Shown in pieces: positions 17,738-27,394 of a stretch of 64,000 nt of DNA. The DNA lies in assembly GCF_002836945.1 (NCBI RefSeq), contig NZ_NIJM01000014.1, positions 29,088 to 93,087 of the forward strand. Reading direction: 5' to 3'. The notes beneath the pieces are model-generated. The model was not told where the DNA came from, ran no database searches, and saw nothing but the letters and a program-made list of their open reading frames with translations. Each line of letters starts with the position of its first letter. Within the stretch, counting starts at the first letter, position 1. The translations under genes were made by a program, and so were the position numbers. This stretch comes from Shewanella chilikensis (GTDB lineage: Bacteria; Pseudomonadota; Gammaproteobacteria; Enterobacterales; Shewanellaceae).

Positions 17738-19567
17738 CTACCCCCGCAATGCATCGTGTATCGTTTGAGCCATTTCTGGACTGATCCCTGGCACTTTTGC
17801 CAATTCTGCCACACTTGCCCCCTTCACTTGTTGTAATCCGCCCAGATATTGCAGCAAAGCCTTGCGTCTTTTGGGACCAATCCCCGGGATAGACTCCAAG
17901 CTTGAGGTGTTGCGGGTCTTTTGACGTTTATTTCTATGACCGGTAATCGCAAACCTGTGGGATTCATCACGAATATGTTGAATAAGATGCAGCGCCGGCG
18001 AATCATCCGGCAGTGAAAAGCTCTCTTCGGTATCACCGAAGATAAGGGTTTCCAAGCCGGGTTTGCGGCTTTCGCCTTTGGCGACCCCAATAAGCGTAGG
18101 TACGGCCTCTATGCCGACAAACTTCTCGTTAACCACTTCCTGAGCCATTCTGAGTTGCCCAAGGCCGCCATCGATAAAAACGATATCCGGGATCTTGCCT
18201 TGGGCACTGACCTTATCAAACCTGCGAGTTAAGGCCTGCTTCATCGCCGCATAATCATCTCCGGGGGTAATACCCTTGATGTTGTAACGCCGATACTCGC
18301 TCTTGTCCGGCCCTTCGCGATTGAACACCACGCAGGAAGCCACAGTGCTCTCCCCCATGGTATGACTGATATCGAAGCACTCCATACGTTTAATCGGGGT
18401 GCTTTGTTCAAGCGCCTCTTCAAGCAGCAGAAATCTTTGCTCCACCGTATTGCGGTGGGCCAGCTTGGTATTGACCGCATTGGTAGCATTGGTCTTGGCC
18501 AGGCGCAAATAACCGGCTCTGTCACCCCTGACTCGGGTGCGGATGGCCACTTTCTTGTTCAGCGCTTCCATCAGCACCTGTTCCAACTCTTCCAACTCCT
18601 CGTAGCCGTCACTCAGGAGAATTTCCCGCGGGATAGTACGCTGAATATCAACATTGAGATAAAACTGCAGCATAAAGGCTCTGAGTACTTCAGCCATTTC
18701 GGTCTGCGCCGGCACGCTGGGGTAATAACTGCGACTGCCAAAAATCTTACCCTCGCGAATGAACAACAGATGGAAACAGGCCACCCCTGAGGCGTAGTGC
18801 ACCCCAATCACGTCAAGATCACCATGGCTGGATGACACTTCCTGCTGCTCAGCCACCCGCCTGAGCGCCATGATCTGATCCCGATAGCGTGCCGCCTGTT
18901 CATAAGCCATGGACTCGGCCGCCTGTTCCATTTTCTTGACCAAGGCGCTGAGCACCTGCTGATCCTTGCCCTTGAGAAACAGAGTTGCCAGCTTGACCTG
19001 CTCCTGATATTCCTCATCAGAGACCTTGCCGACACAAGGAGCGCTACAACGCTTGAGCTGGTATTGCAAACAGGGACGCGAGCGCGCCTTGTAGTAGAGA
19101 TCGTCACATTGACGAATAGGAAACAGCTTCTGCATCAAATGCAGGCTTTCACGCACCGCACCACCATTGGGATAAGGCCCAAAATACTGCCCCTTCTCCC
19201 GCTGCGGTCCCCTGTGGTAGGCGAGCCTGGGGTGCCTGTGCTGGCTCAGCAAAATAAAGGGGTAAGACTTATCATCCCTGAGCAGCACATTGTATTTCGG
19301 CAAGTACTGCTTGATGTAATCGTTTTCCAGGATCAGCGCTTCGGTTTCACTGTGAGTCAGTGTCACATCGATATTAGCGATATGAGACACCAGCGCCTGA
19401 GTCTTCACATTAGGAAGATTCTTGCGAAAATAAGACGATAGCCGTTTCTTGAGATCTTTGGCCTTGCCCACATAAATCACACTACCGGCACTGTCGTACA
19501 TACGATAGACGCCCGGTGCCGAGGTCAGATTTTTAAGAAAAAGCTTGGGATTGAATTCCTGCGGCAT
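17738..19567 (-). CDS. uvrC: Excinuclease ABC subunit C
   Basis: 609 residues (E. coli 610). An N-terminal GIY-YIG nuclease (APGVYRMYD to VIYVGKA, about 17-95) makes the 3' incision. A cysteine-rich [15 protein letters not shown] segment, a UVR motif ([10 protein letters not shown]), the RNase H-like 5' nuclease domain and C-terminal paired helix-hairpin-helix motifs ([26 protein letters not shown]) follow. It acts with UvrA and UvrB in nucleotide excision repair. It lies downstream of uvrY, the usual gammaproteobacterial arrangement, with a terminator-like palindrome between them. Confidence 0.98.
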   Translation of the reverse strand: MPQEFNPKLFLKNLTSAPGVYRMYDSAGSVIYVGKAKDLKKRLSSYFRKNLPNVKTQALVSHIANIDVTLTHSETEALILENDYIKQYLPKYNVLLRDDKSYPFILLSQHRHPRLAYHRGPQREKGQYFGPYPNGGAVRESLHLMQKLFPIRQCDDLYYKARSRPCLQYQLKRCSAPCVGKVSDEEYQEQVKLATLFLKGKDQQVLSALVKKMEQAAESMAYEQAARYRDQIMALRRVAEQQEVSSSHGDLDVIGVHYASGVACFHLLFIREGKIFGSRSYYPSVPAQTEMAEVLRAFMLQFYLNVDIQRTIPREILLSDGYEELEELEQVLMEALNKKVAIRTRVRGDRAGYLRLAKTNATNAVNTKLAHRNTVEQRFLLLEEALEQSTPIKRMECFDISHTMGESTVASCVVFNREGPDKSEYRRYNIKGITPGDDYAAMKQALTRRFDKVSAQGKIPDIVFIDGGLGQLRMAQEVVNEKFVGIEAVPTLIGVAKGESRKPGLETLIFGDTEESFSLPDDSPALHLIQHIRDESHRFAITGHRNKRQKTRNTSSLESIPGIGPKRRKALLQYLGGLQQVKGASVAELAKVPGISPEMAQTIHDALRG

Positions 19568-19617
19568 GAACCCACTCTATGAATAACGGCTGAGGAGATA
19601 AAGATTTCAGGGACAGA

Positions 19618-19651
19618 AAACAACAAAAGAAAGAGGGAGCCATGGCTCCCT
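19618..19651 (-). terminator. Terminator-like palindrome between uvrY and uvrC
   Basis: The perfect palindrome AGGGAGCCATGGCTCCCT (19634-19651) is followed on the minus strand by CTTTCTTTTGTTG. It begins 7 bp after the uvrY stop. The interrupted T run suggests partial termination, with uvrC getting some read-through or its own promoter. Confidence 0.65.
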
Positions 19652-19658
19652 GTGTAAA

Positions 19659-20303
19659 TCAGAACTGCCCGGTATCGAGCATTTTATAACGAATCGCCAA
19701 CCGGGTCAGCTCCACATCACCGCTGATCCCCAGTTTAGCAAACAAGCGATAGCGGTAGCTGTTAACTGTCTTGGGACTGAGGTTCAACTGCTCGGAGATA
19801 TCATTGACCTTCTCACCATTGGTGATCATCATCATGATCTGCAGTTCCCGCTCAGACAGAGATTTGAAGGGGTTTTCATCCGTCTGATCAAACTGGCTCA
19901 AGGCCATCTGCTGGGCAATTTCCGGTGACAGATATCGCTGACCGTGAGCAACCTGTCGAATAGCTTGGATCACCTCCGGCGGCTTGGCTCCCTTGGTCAA
20001 ATAACCGGAAGCTCCGGCCTGCATCACCTTGGTCGGGAAGGGATCCTCTGAGTGGATTGTCAATACTATGATTCTGGCATGAGGCTGATAACGCAGAATT
20101 TTCCGGGTTGCTTCAAGCCCCCCTATTCCGGGCATATTCATATCCATCAAAATCACATCGGCTTCATTCTGCCGGCTCCACTGCACAGCAGCTTCACCAT
20201 CACCAGCTTCTCCTACAACTTTAATGCCTTTTTCATCTTCAAGGATCCGGCGGATCCCGGTTCTGACCAACTCATGGTCATCCACCAAATATACGGATAT
20301 CAA
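19659..20303 (-). CDS. uvrY: Response regulator UvrY/GacA (BarA partner)
   Basis: 214 residues. The receiver domain carries DD at 8-9, phospho-acceptor Asp54 (ILMDMNMPG) and a conserved Lys near 104. A LuxR-type HTH follows (SERELQIMMMITNG through LSPKTVNSYRYRLFAKLGI). It is phosphorylated by BarA and activates small RNAs that titrate CsrA. The frame can begin at TTG 20309, but TTG 20303 gives MISVYLVDDHE, which aligns with E. coli MINVLLVDDHE and has AAGGTG at a better 8-bp distance. No ATG is available. It is followed by uvrC. Confidence 0.95.
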   Translation of the reverse strand: MISVYLVDDHELVRTGIRRILEDEKGIKVVGEAGDGEAAVQWSRQNEADVILMDMNMPGIGGLEATRKILRYQPHARIIVLTIHSEDPFPTKVMQAGASGYLTKGAKPPEVIQAIRQVAHGQRYLSPEIAQQMALSQFDQTDENPFKSLSERELQIMMMITNGEKVNDISEQLNLSPKTVNSYRYRLFAKLGISGDVELTRLAIRYKMLDTGQF

Positions 20304-20544
20304 CTTCAACCCACCTTAATTATTGTCGGCCTTTTTGTGTAGCCCTGTTTCTTCGAAGCCTTTGGGATAATTTAGCCCATCTGCCAACAATAGAAAAGCG
20401 CAAGTTAACTTTATGATTATAAAAGAAACTCATTCGTATATCGGTACCATTTGTCATCAGTGTGCAACAATCTTGTTTTTTGTTGCCGAGGAATTTGCTT
20501 GCAAATGCAATGAAATACCATCCAAAACAGCGTCATAGCCAGCT

Positions 20545-21069
20545 TCAATCCTCTTCTATCAACATATGTAAGTTTCGACCAACCCGCTTCAGGTCTCTCA
20601 AGGCAGCCGCTTCTGTAGCAATACGCAGCGGTCTTTGCGGAATTTTGATGGTATTGTGCAAAATATCCATGTCATCGCGCTTGGTATGGGTAAATTCGAT
20701 AGTGCCATAGGGAGTCTTGAATACCCCCTTTCGACCTGTGGTCATCACAGTAAGGTAGCTGATAGGGATCTGCGAAATCGCACCATATTCAGACAGGGCC
20801 GATTCCAGCGAAACATAGTTATACTCACCACGCCGCAGCGCACAGGCGATATGCTCCACCGCAAAACAATCTCGTCGGCTCAGCGCAAACAGGTATACAC
20901 CGCGGCAGGGTCTTTCCAGGATCCCCTGCTTTATCAACCTAGGCAGGCTTTGTTTAAATGCTTCCTGGGTATCATCGAAAAACACCCGCCTAAGATTCCC
21001 TTTGGTGTAAACATAGATACCTTGACGGTCAAAACGATGTAGCCGTTGCAAAGCAGTACTGATATCCAT
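20545..21069 (-). CDS. AbiEi-family antitoxin-like protein, no toxin gene beside it
   Basis: 174 residues. An N-terminal winged-helix segment includes RVFFDDTQEAFKQSLPRLIKQGILERPCRGVYLF (about 28-61). A C-terminal domain follows with YVSLESALSEYGAISQIP and LTVMTTGRKGVFKTPYGTIEFTHT. This pattern resembles antitoxins of the type IV AbiE systems, which repress their promoter and counteract the nucleotidyltransferase AbiEii. In such loci the toxin gene follows immediately. Here the 235 bp downstream hold only a 40-residue open frame unlike AbiEii, then uvrY. It could be a solitary regulator or a relic. Family assignment is from pattern memory and is moderate. Confidence 0.65.
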   Translation of the reverse strand: MDISTALQRLHRFDRQGIYVYTKGNLRRVFFDDTQEAFKQSLPRLIKQGILERPCRGVYLFALSRRDCFAVEHIACALRRGEYNYVSLESALSEYGAISQIPISYLTVMTTGRKGVFKTPYGTIEFTHTKRDDMDILHNTIKIPQRPLRIATEAAALRDLKRVGRNLHMLIEED

Positions 21070-21664
21070 AACGCCATCAAGTCAACTTAAAAGTTAATGA
21101 TAGAATACCTAACTGTCCACTTAAGATCTATTGGTAGCTGACCTTGCCTGACTAAACAGCCCTCTTTATAACGCTGAACGCTGCAATCCTTTGCCCGGAG
21201 CAGTCTAAATCAGCCTTTGAATAATGGTGCAGGAATCCCCCAGCGTATACGCGCAGCAAAAACGATAGATATCCCAGCCGACACCCGAAAACAAACAGCT
21301 ATTTGCTGATCAAGGCTCAGTTGATGATCCTCAAAGCAAGAAAAGGCCAAGGGCTGCACTTGATCAATTCCAAAGATACTGGCTCAGACATTGGTCCACA
21401 GATGTTTTGATGCCAAGTCTCAAATATCGTCCCAGGCAGGAAAACCAACACGTTCAAATCTGCTTTCAGGACTCATATCACGACCACTATTACACGCCTT
21501 AAAGACACTGATGCCTTGTACATTTACGACTTCAATTCGAAGAAAACCGCAAAACACGGTTGATTCGGCTAAACTCAAAACTGAACTCACCACGGGTTTG
21601 ATAAACCAGACCAAATCGCTAAAAAAGCGCGATTTCAACCTCCCTGCTTCAGGAGAACCTATCT
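21070..21664. other. Intergenic region, nothing recognised
   Basis: About 595 bp between the divergently read AbiEi-like and VOC genes. Short open frames of 72 and 105 codons occur on opposite strands around 21391-21708, but neither has a credible ribosome-binding site or a recognisable sequence. No tRNA, terminator or repeat was seen. Confidence 0.6.
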
Positions 21665-22051
21665 ATGAACTCCCCTTTTACCACCCATGGAGCCTTGAGC
21701 TGGCATGAACTAACCGCCAGTGACTCCGAACGGGCAATGCGGTTTTACGGTGAGATTTTTGGATGGAGTTTCAAAAAAATGCAGTTACCACAAGGCCCCT
21801 ACCACATTATAGAAAATGACGGCATCAGCATAGGCGGTATTACTGACAGTCCGGCGCCAGCCATGCCTAGCAACTGGACCGGCTATATTACCGTGAAGGA
21901 TATCGACGCCGTCGCTATCAAGGCCAAAGAGTTAGGAGGCGATATTCTTTTTGGTCCGGAAGATATTCCCCAAGTAGGCCGATTTTGCTGGATAAAGGAT
22001 CCCTGCGGAGCCATTATCGCTGCCATCACTTACAGCAGCCCCAAAGCATAA
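21665..22051 (+). CDS. VOC (glyoxalase/bleomycin-resistance) family protein
   Basis: 128 residues forming one vicinal-oxygen-chelate module. It opens GALSWHELTASDSERAMRFYGEIFGWSF and ends with WIKDPCGAIIAAITY, the usual DPxGA near-terminal strand. Members bind a divalent metal and act on varied small molecules; no substrate can be assigned. A good AGGAG lies 9 bp before the ATG. It is a single gene with no operon partner: 595 bp of empty DNA before it and about 280 bp after it. Confidence 0.85.
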   Translation: MNSPFTTHGALSWHELTASDSERAMRFYGEIFGWSFKKMQLPQGPYHIIENDGISIGGITDSPAPAMPSNWTGYITVKDIDAVAIKAKELGGDILFGPEDIPQVGRFCWIKDPCGAIIAAITYSSPKA

Positions 22052-22331
22052 GTAACGAACAGCAGCTATGGTTTGGGTTTGCTATGTTGACCCGGAACAT
22101 ACCGGACTTTTCCGGCCTGGGGTATCGCCCTCTTACAGATGAAATGTTCAGCAAAAAATTGTTAATTATTGCAACTTGAATTAGCAATATTTTCTTTTTT
22201 GTATGACATATGTATCAGGGCCGGATAACAAAGATTATAGGTTCAGAAGTGACTTACAAAGCATGCCGAATACGCGTTAGAATAACGCCAAATTTTTGCT
22301 GCAAACCTGCTTCAAGGGATCTCACACCGCT

Positions 22332-25300
22332 ATGCCCAATGTGCTGACTCAGCTCTTTTCCCGCTTTCGCCAGGCGCCGCTCGCCATCAAGACAAGCATC
22401 TATCTTCTCCTCGGGTATAGCCTCTACGCCCTGCTGCTTGGTGGGCTTGCTCCATGGGTGATAAAGTCGCAAACCCCCAAGCAACTGCAACAACTGCTCG
22501 GCCGTCAGGCCAGCCTGAAGGATATCAGCATCAACCCCTTCCTTCTCAGAGTCCGCCTGGATAATTTCGTCCTGCAGGAGAGCAACCCACAGCAAGTCTT
22601 TATGTCTTTCACACAGCTTGAGTTGGAACTGGCATTTTGGCGCTCACTGACCCAAGGGGCCATCGCCATAGATCATATCTATCTCGTTGAACCACAAGTG
22701 AATGTGCAAAGGCTTGCGTCAGAGGATGACCAAGCTCAATTCAACTTCAGCGATATGCTTGCCCACCTTGAAGTCAATCAAGCACCGCAAGCCGAGGCAA
22801 CAGAAGACGCCACCGAACCGCCCAGAGTTATTGCCCGGGACATCCGGGTAACAGAGGGTAAGTTCGCTTATATGGATAAGGTCGCCAATACAGAGCTTAG
22901 TTACGACGAGCTTAATTTCAGCCTGCAAGCTTTGGATACCAAGGCTTATAGCCTCAGTTTGCCGGAAGACGAGAACAAACCTGTACTGGCGAAAGATGCC
23001 AACCGCTATGCCCTATCCTTGACCGGCAGCGACAACGGACAATTGCAGACTCAGGGACAATTTCAACTGCAGCCACTTGAAATCACCGGCGAGCTGCAAC
23101 TGGCCAAAATTTCCCTGCTACCCTTCTGGCCGTTTGCCGATGGGCTTATCGCTGCCAAACTCAGTGACGGCGAACTCAGCTTCCAAAGTCAGTACCAGTT
23201 GAAACAGCAACAAGAGCAACTGCATTACAGTACCCACAAGGGTCGGTTTATTCTGGAAAATCTGCTGTTCTCCGACCAACAGCGAGCCAGAGTCAAGTTA
23301 CCGCTGTTGGCGCTGGATAACATTCGGGTGGACGGCGACAACCAAAGTGTCGATATCGACGAACTGGCGCTGCAAGGCCTATGGGCCGATGCCCGCCTGG
23401 ATAAGCAAGGGCTGGATCTACAGCAGCTCTTTATGCCAGCCACAAATGCCAAGCCAGATAACACCGCGGCCAAGGCTCAAGTGGAACCAGCGGTAGCCCA
23501 ACCAAAGGCGGCAACTGAAACCGAGGCGCAAAATAAGGCCACAGCGAAAGAAAAAGTCACAGCGAAAGAAAAAGTCACAGCGAAAGAAAAAGCCACAGTA
23601 GAAGATAATGCTACAGCGCGAGAGAAAGCCACAGCGCATAAAGCCTCAGAGACAAACAAAGCCCTGGAGCAAGACAAGCAATGGCTGCTGACTATTGGCA
23701 AAATCAGTCTCAAAGATACAGATCTCAATCTGTTTGAGCAGCAGCAAAGCAATGGTGTCCACTGGCGTGTCTATCCATTGGATATCACCACAGGTCCAGT
23801 GCGTTCCAATTTCGAAGGAAACATAAACTACCAGTTGCAGCTGGCGCTGAGTTCTGATGCCCAAAACCCACCGGAAACCAGCCAAGGCCAGTTCAGCTCC
23901 ACAGGCGCGATAGATGCCAAGGCATTCACTGTCAATGGCGAGCTGGCGCTGACTGAGTTGGAGCTACAGCAGTTCCAACCCTATCTGGCGCCCTATCTCA
24001 ATATGCAGCTTGAAAGCGGCAAGTTGAGCACTCAGGGCAAGTTCATTGCCAACGCTGAGGGTAAGGCCCATTTTCAGGGACAAGCCGCAATTGGCAAACT
24101 GCTTATCAAGGATGGATTGGCATTTGAGCCTCTGCTGAAATGCCAGAATATGGCCATAGATGAGATGAGCTTTGATTCCGAAGCAAACAGCCTCAAAATC
24201 AGTAATATATTGCTGGATAAGCCATATGCCAAGGTGATGATCACCGAAGATAAGCGCACTAATATCGGCGAGCTGATCCGCGCCGAACCTCTTGGTGAAA
24301 ACTCAGTGGCTCAGTCGCAGACAAAGCAAAGCCAAACAATCGAAGCGCCGCAGCAAACGGCCGCCAAGACAAAAACCAACGCCAAAGCCTCGGCTGATAA
24401 GGCATTTAAACTGGATATCGGCAGCATTGCCATCAACAACGGCTCGGCCTATTTCGCCGATAACTCCCTCACTCCTAACTTTGCTTCAGGTATCGAGCGG
24501 CTTGAAGGCAAGATAAGCCAGCTGTCCTCTACTCCGGGAACAAAGGCCAGTGTCGATATCAAGGGCAAGATAGACAAGTATGCTCCAGTCACCTTAAGGG
24601 GGGAAGTGAACCCGCTGCTGGAAAAACCTTATCTGGATCTGGATTTGGTATTCAAGAGTGTCGAATTGACCTCGGTGAATCCCTATTCGGGCACCTATGC
24701 CGGTTACTATATAGACAAGGGACAGCTGTCTTTGGCACTCAACTATCAACTGGAAGACAACCAGCTGAAGGGAGACAATCATCTGGTGATAGATCAACTT
24801 AAGCTGGGTAAACCCAGTGATTCCGATCTGGCCACCAGTTTGCCGATTACCTTGGCTATCGCCCTTTTGCAGGACAGACATGGGGTGATAGATCTTGGCT
24901 TACAGGTTTCAGGCGATCTCGACAGTCCAAGTTTCAGCTTCGGCAGTATAGTGATGACCGCCATCACCAATGTCATCACCAAGGCGGTCACCGCCCCCTT
25001 CTCTTTATTGGCCGGTCTGGTTGGCAGTGATGAAGAGCTGAACCTGGTCGCTTTCCAACCCGGTATAGCCACACTGGACGCTGACGCCGAAGATAAGCTG
25101 AGCAAGCTGGCCAAGGCGCTGGATGACAGGCCCAAGCTGCAATTGAGCATTGAAGGCAGCGTGGCGCAGCGGGAAGACAGTGAGGCGCTGGCAGAGCAAA
25201 AACTGCAGCTGCAACTACTCAAGGCCAGCAAGCTTACAGCCCTACCGGACAAGCTGAGCGCCAGTCGATTCCCTACCCAAGGTAAGCTGGCAGATACCCT

Positions 25301-25631
25301 GGTGGAGCTGTTTGAACAGCAGCTCAAACTGGACGCCGATGCAGAAAAAGACAAATTGAAGCAAAGACTTGCCGAAAAGGCCGACGGTGAAAAAGTCGAT
25401 GAAGATACCCTGCTCACCGTCTGGCATATGGGCCTTTACAACCAACTGCTCAGCGCTCAGGAGATCAGCAATAACGAGCTGGCTAATCTGGCTCAGGCCA
25501 GGGCCCAGGCCATTAAAGCCTTCCTGGTGGACAGCGCAGCCGTCGCCCCGGAAAGAGTCTTCCTGCTGGACAGTAAAACAGAGATGAAACAGGATGCTTC
25601 TCAGGCAATTTTGTCGCTGAATGCCGAGTAA
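22332..25631 (+). CDS. Giant DUF748/AsmA-like protein
   Basis: About 1099 residues. One N-terminal membrane helix (about 21-45) is followed by a long periplasmic region of alternating beta strands. A DUF748 segment near 740-880 contains LDLDLVFKSVELTSVNPYSGTYAGYYIDKGQLSL. DUF748 belongs to the AsmA-like group of long beta-groove proteins, several of which carry phospholipids to the outer membrane; a transport role here is inferred. The last ~200 residues include FQPGIATLDADAEDKLSKLA, which recalls OmpA-like modules. The frame is open to TTG 22296, but the ATG at 22332 begins the signal anchor and has AAGGGA upstream. Two Lys/Ala/Glu-rich linkers interrupt it, the first built from an 18-bp tandem repeat. 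Confidence 0.85.
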   Translation: MPNVLTQLFSRFRQAPLAIKTSIYLLLGYSLYALLLGGLAPWVIKSQTPKQLQQLLGRQASLKDISINPFLLRVRLDNFVLQESNPQQVFMSFTQLELELAFWRSLTQGAIAIDHIYLVEPQVNVQRLASEDDQAQFNFSDMLAHLEVNQAPQAEATEDATEPPRVIARDIRVTEGKFAYMDKVANTELSYDELNFSLQALDTKAYSLSLPEDENKPVLAKDANRYALSLTGSDNGQLQTQGQFQLQPLEITGELQLAKISLLPFWPFADGLIAAKLSDGELSFQSQYQLKQQQEQLHYSTHKGRFILENLLFSDQQRARVKLPLLALDNIRVDGDNQSVDIDELALQGLWADARLDKQGLDLQQLFMPATNAKPDNTAAKAQVEPAVAQPKAATETEAQNKATAKEKVTAKEKVTAKEKATVEDNATAREKATAHKASETNKALEQDKQWLLTIGKISLKDTDLNLFEQQQSNGVHWRVYPLDITTGPVRSNFEGNINYQLQLALSSDAQNPPETSQGQFSSTGAIDAKAFTVNGELALTELELQQFQPYLAPYLNMQLESGKLSTQGKFIANAEGKAHFQGQAAIGKLLIKDGLAFEPLLKCQNMAIDEMSFDSEANSLKISNILLDKPYAKVMITEDKRTNIGELIRAEPLGENSVAQSQTKQSQTIEAPQQTAAKTKTNAKASADKAFKLDIGSIAINNGSAYFADNSLTPNFASGIERLEGKISQLSSTPGTKASVDIKGKIDKYAPVTLRGEVNPLLEKPYLDLDLVFKSVELTSVNPYSGTYAGYYIDKGQLSLALNYQLEDNQLKGDNHLVIDQLKLGKPSDSDLATSLPITLAIALLQDRHGVIDLGLQVSGDLDSPSFSFGSIVMTAITNVITKAVTAPFSLLAGLVGSDEELNLVAFQPGIATLDADAEDKLSKLAKALDDRPKLQLSIEGSVAQREDSEALAEQKLQLQLLKASKLTALPDKLSASRFPTQGKLADTLVELFEQQLKLDADAEKDKLKQRLAEKADGEKVDEDTLLTVWHMGLYNQLLSAQEISNNELANLAQARAQAIKAFLVDSAAVAPERVFLLDSKTEMKQDASQAILSLNAE
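23541..23630 (+). repeat. 18-bp tandem repeat inside the DUF748 gene
   Basis: Five adjacent 18-bp units begin ACAGCGAAAG. The first two are identical, the third has one change and the last two are degenerate. They encode TAKEKV-type hexapeptides. Unit length is a multiple of three, so copy changes keep the frame. Confidence 0.9.
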
Positions 25632-25654
25632 TCAATATCGATATCCCCGGAACC

Positions 25655-25676
25655 AGGCGCGCATGCGCGCCTTTTT
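25655..25676 (+). terminator. Rho-independent terminator after the DUF748 gene
   Basis: GGCGCGCATGCGCGCC (25656-25671) followed by TTTTT, 24 bp after the stop. Confidence 0.85.
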
Positions 25677-25711
25677 ATCCAGATCTGAGATCAGACTTTC
25701 TTATCAGGGGA

Positions 25712-26590
25712 TTACTTGTTGCGACACTTTTCCTGACGCGCCATCAAACTGGAAGTATCCCAGCGATTGCCGCCCATAGCCTGCACTTCTGCGTAAAACT
25801 GATCAACCATGGCAGTCAGCGGCAGATGCGAACCATTACGTCTGGCTTCATTGAGGGCTATACCTAAATCTTTGCGCATCCAGTCCACCGCAAATCCAAA
25901 ATCATACTCCCCCTTCAGCATGGTCTTGTGACGATTTTCCATCTGCCAGCTCTGGGCCGCGCCTTTGCTGATCACCTCAACCACCTTTTCGCCATCGAGC
26001 CCGGCGCTCTTGGCAAAATGCATGGCTTCGGCCAAACCTTGTACCACCCCAGCGATACAGATTTGATTGACCATCTTGGTCAACTGCCCGGCGCCAACAT
26101 CTCCCAATAGTTCGGCGCAGCGGGCATAAGCAGCCATCACAGGTTTTACCCGCGCAAATACCGCTTCAGAGCCGCCGGCCATAATGGTCAATACCCCATT
26201 CTCGGCACCGGCCTGACCGCCGGAGACAGGTGCGTCCATAAAAGCAATTTCCTTCTCGGCCAGCAAAGCGGCCAACTCCCGCGCCACATCGCATGAGGCT
26301 GTAGTGTGATCGACAAAGATACTGCCCGGAGCCATACCATGCACAGCGCCCTCTTCTCCCAGCACAACCTGGCGTAAGTCATCATCATTGCCGACGCAGG
26401 CAAAAACAATGTCCTGCCCCTCGGCAGCTTGGGCCGGAGTTGCACAGCAGCGCCCACCAAACTCTACCGCCCAGGCCTCAGCCTTGGAGAAAGTACGGTT
26501 GTAAACAGTGACCTGGTGTCCCTGTTTTTGCAGATGCCCAGCCATGGGATACCCCATAACACCTAGACCGAGAAATGCGACATTCGCCAT
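25712..26590 (-). CDS. 3-hydroxyisobutyrate / tartronate-semialdehyde-type dehydrogenase
   Basis: 292 residues of the beta-hydroxyacid dehydrogenase family. The Rossmann motif is GLGVMGYPMAGHLQKQGH (7-24), the substrate loop DAPVSGGQAGAENG, and the catalytic lysine lies in KMVNQ. The all-helical C-terminal domain is complete. Such enzymes oxidise or reduce 3-hydroxyacids with NAD(P); sequence alone does not separate 3-hydroxyisobutyrate dehydrogenase, tartronate semialdehyde reductase and succinic-semialdehyde/glyoxylate reductases. No valine or glycolate catabolic genes are next to it. Two overlapping inverted repeats lie 60-117 bp upstream of the start and could regulate it. Confidence 0.9.
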   Translation of the reverse strand: MANVAFLGLGVMGYPMAGHLQKQGHQVTVYNRTFSKAEAWAVEFGGRCCATPAQAAEGQDIVFACVGNDDDLRQVVLGEEGAVHGMAPGSIFVDHTTASCDVARELAALLAEKEIAFMDAPVSGGQAGAENGVLTIMAGGSEAVFARVKPVMAAYARCAELLGDVGAGQLTKMVNQICIAGVVQGLAEAMHFAKSAGLDGEKVVEVISKGAAQSWQMENRHKTMLKGEYDFGFAVDWMRKDLGIALNEARRNGSHLPLTAMVDQFYAEVQAMGGNRWDTSSLMARQEKCRNK

Positions 26591-26649
26591 GATATTTCCT
26601 TGATTGTTTTAAGTGCGGGAACAGGCTGGCCCGATTGCCGGCCATGCTT

Positions 26650-26707
26650 CAAAACCTTTGGCGTAAAGCCAAGGTTTTGGTTTAAAGCAAAATTCTTAGT
26701 TTAAACC
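26650..26707. repeat. Two overlapping inverted repeats upstream of the hydroxyacid dehydrogenase
   Basis: Repeat one: CAAAACCTTTGGC (26650-26662) with GCCAAGGTTTTG (26668-26679), one bulged T and a 5-nt loop. Repeat two: GGTTTAAA (26679-26686) with TTTAAACC (26700-26707). They share base 26679, so they adjoin and could compete. Neither is followed by a clear T run. They may be operators or leader structures. Confidence 0.7.
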
Positions 26708-26807
26708 AAAGCCGAGAGTGACAATTCGAGCCGATGTTTAAGCCGCATTTTGCCATGGGGCAGCGTAAAGGAGAAGTTGATACAGGCAAACTCAGCATCC
26801 CGCATAC

Positions 26808-26833
26808 AGAAAAGAGCCACGAATGTGGCTCTT
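26808..26833 (-). terminator. Terminator after the acyl-CoA thioesterase
   Basis: On the minus strand, AAGAGCCAC and GTGGCTCTT pair around a 4-nt loop and continue into TTTTCTG. It begins 12 bp after the stop. Confidence 0.8.
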
Positions 26834-26844
26834 GAAATCAAAAC

Positions 26845-27324
26845 TTAAGGATGAACGTGTGCTTCCATTTCCGCACCGATTTTCTTGCGCATCTCCATCA
26901 ATTTGATTGCCGAATCCCTAAGCTCTATGTCTCTTGCCGATGTCGGCTGCCATTCAGGTACAGGCGTTGGTTTACCTTCATCGTCTACCGCCACCATGAT
27001 GACGATACAGTGAGTGGTTAACTGGCGCTCTGAATCCTTGGGATCGCCGGCTTTGACATCTAAACCTATATGCATGGAGGTACTGCCGGTATAGATCACC
27101 TTGGCACTCACCTCCACTATATTGCCCACATGAATAGGTTTGACAAACCTGATCCCACCGGCGTAAACCGTGATGCAGTATTTACCGCTCCAACCGGCCG
27201 CACAGGCATAGGCTGCCAAGTCAATCCACTTCATTACTGCGCCGCCGTGTACCTTGCCACCAAAGTTGACGTCTGCGGGCTCGGCCAAAAACCTCAGGGT
27301 TATCTGTCTCTCTGTTCCTGCCAT
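26845..27324 (-). CDS. Acyl-CoA thioesterase (hotdog fold, YciA/cytosolic ACOT type)
   Basis: 159 residues with one hotdog domain. NFGGKVHGGAVMKWIDLAAYACA (about 20-42) contains the catalytic Asp and the core helix of the acyl-CoA hydrolase family; the beta strands RFVKPIHVGNIVEVSAKVIYTGSTSM follow. It hydrolyses acyl-CoA to free acid and CoA; chain length is not predictable. GAGGA precedes the ATG by 6 bp. It is on the same strand as the small membrane protein and the fab operon but is separated by terminators. Confidence 0.92.
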   Translation of the reverse strand: MAGTERQITLRFLAEPADVNFGGKVHGGAVMKWIDLAAYACAAGWSGKYCITVYAGGIRFVKPIHVGNIVEVSAKVIYTGSTSMHIGLDVKAGDPKDSERQLTTHCIVIMVAVDDEGKPTPVPEWQPTSARDIELRDSAIKLMEMRKKIGAEMEAHVHP

Positions 27325-27394
27325 AGGATCCTCTCATCAGGCTTGGCGGTCTGCTGACCGCTCTTGGCTGAAAGTGTACGCGAAAATTTCGCGA

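Noticed and set aside
21391..21708. 105-codon open frame on the + strand
   Set aside because: Overlaps the start of the VOC gene, has no ribosome-binding site and no recognisable domain.
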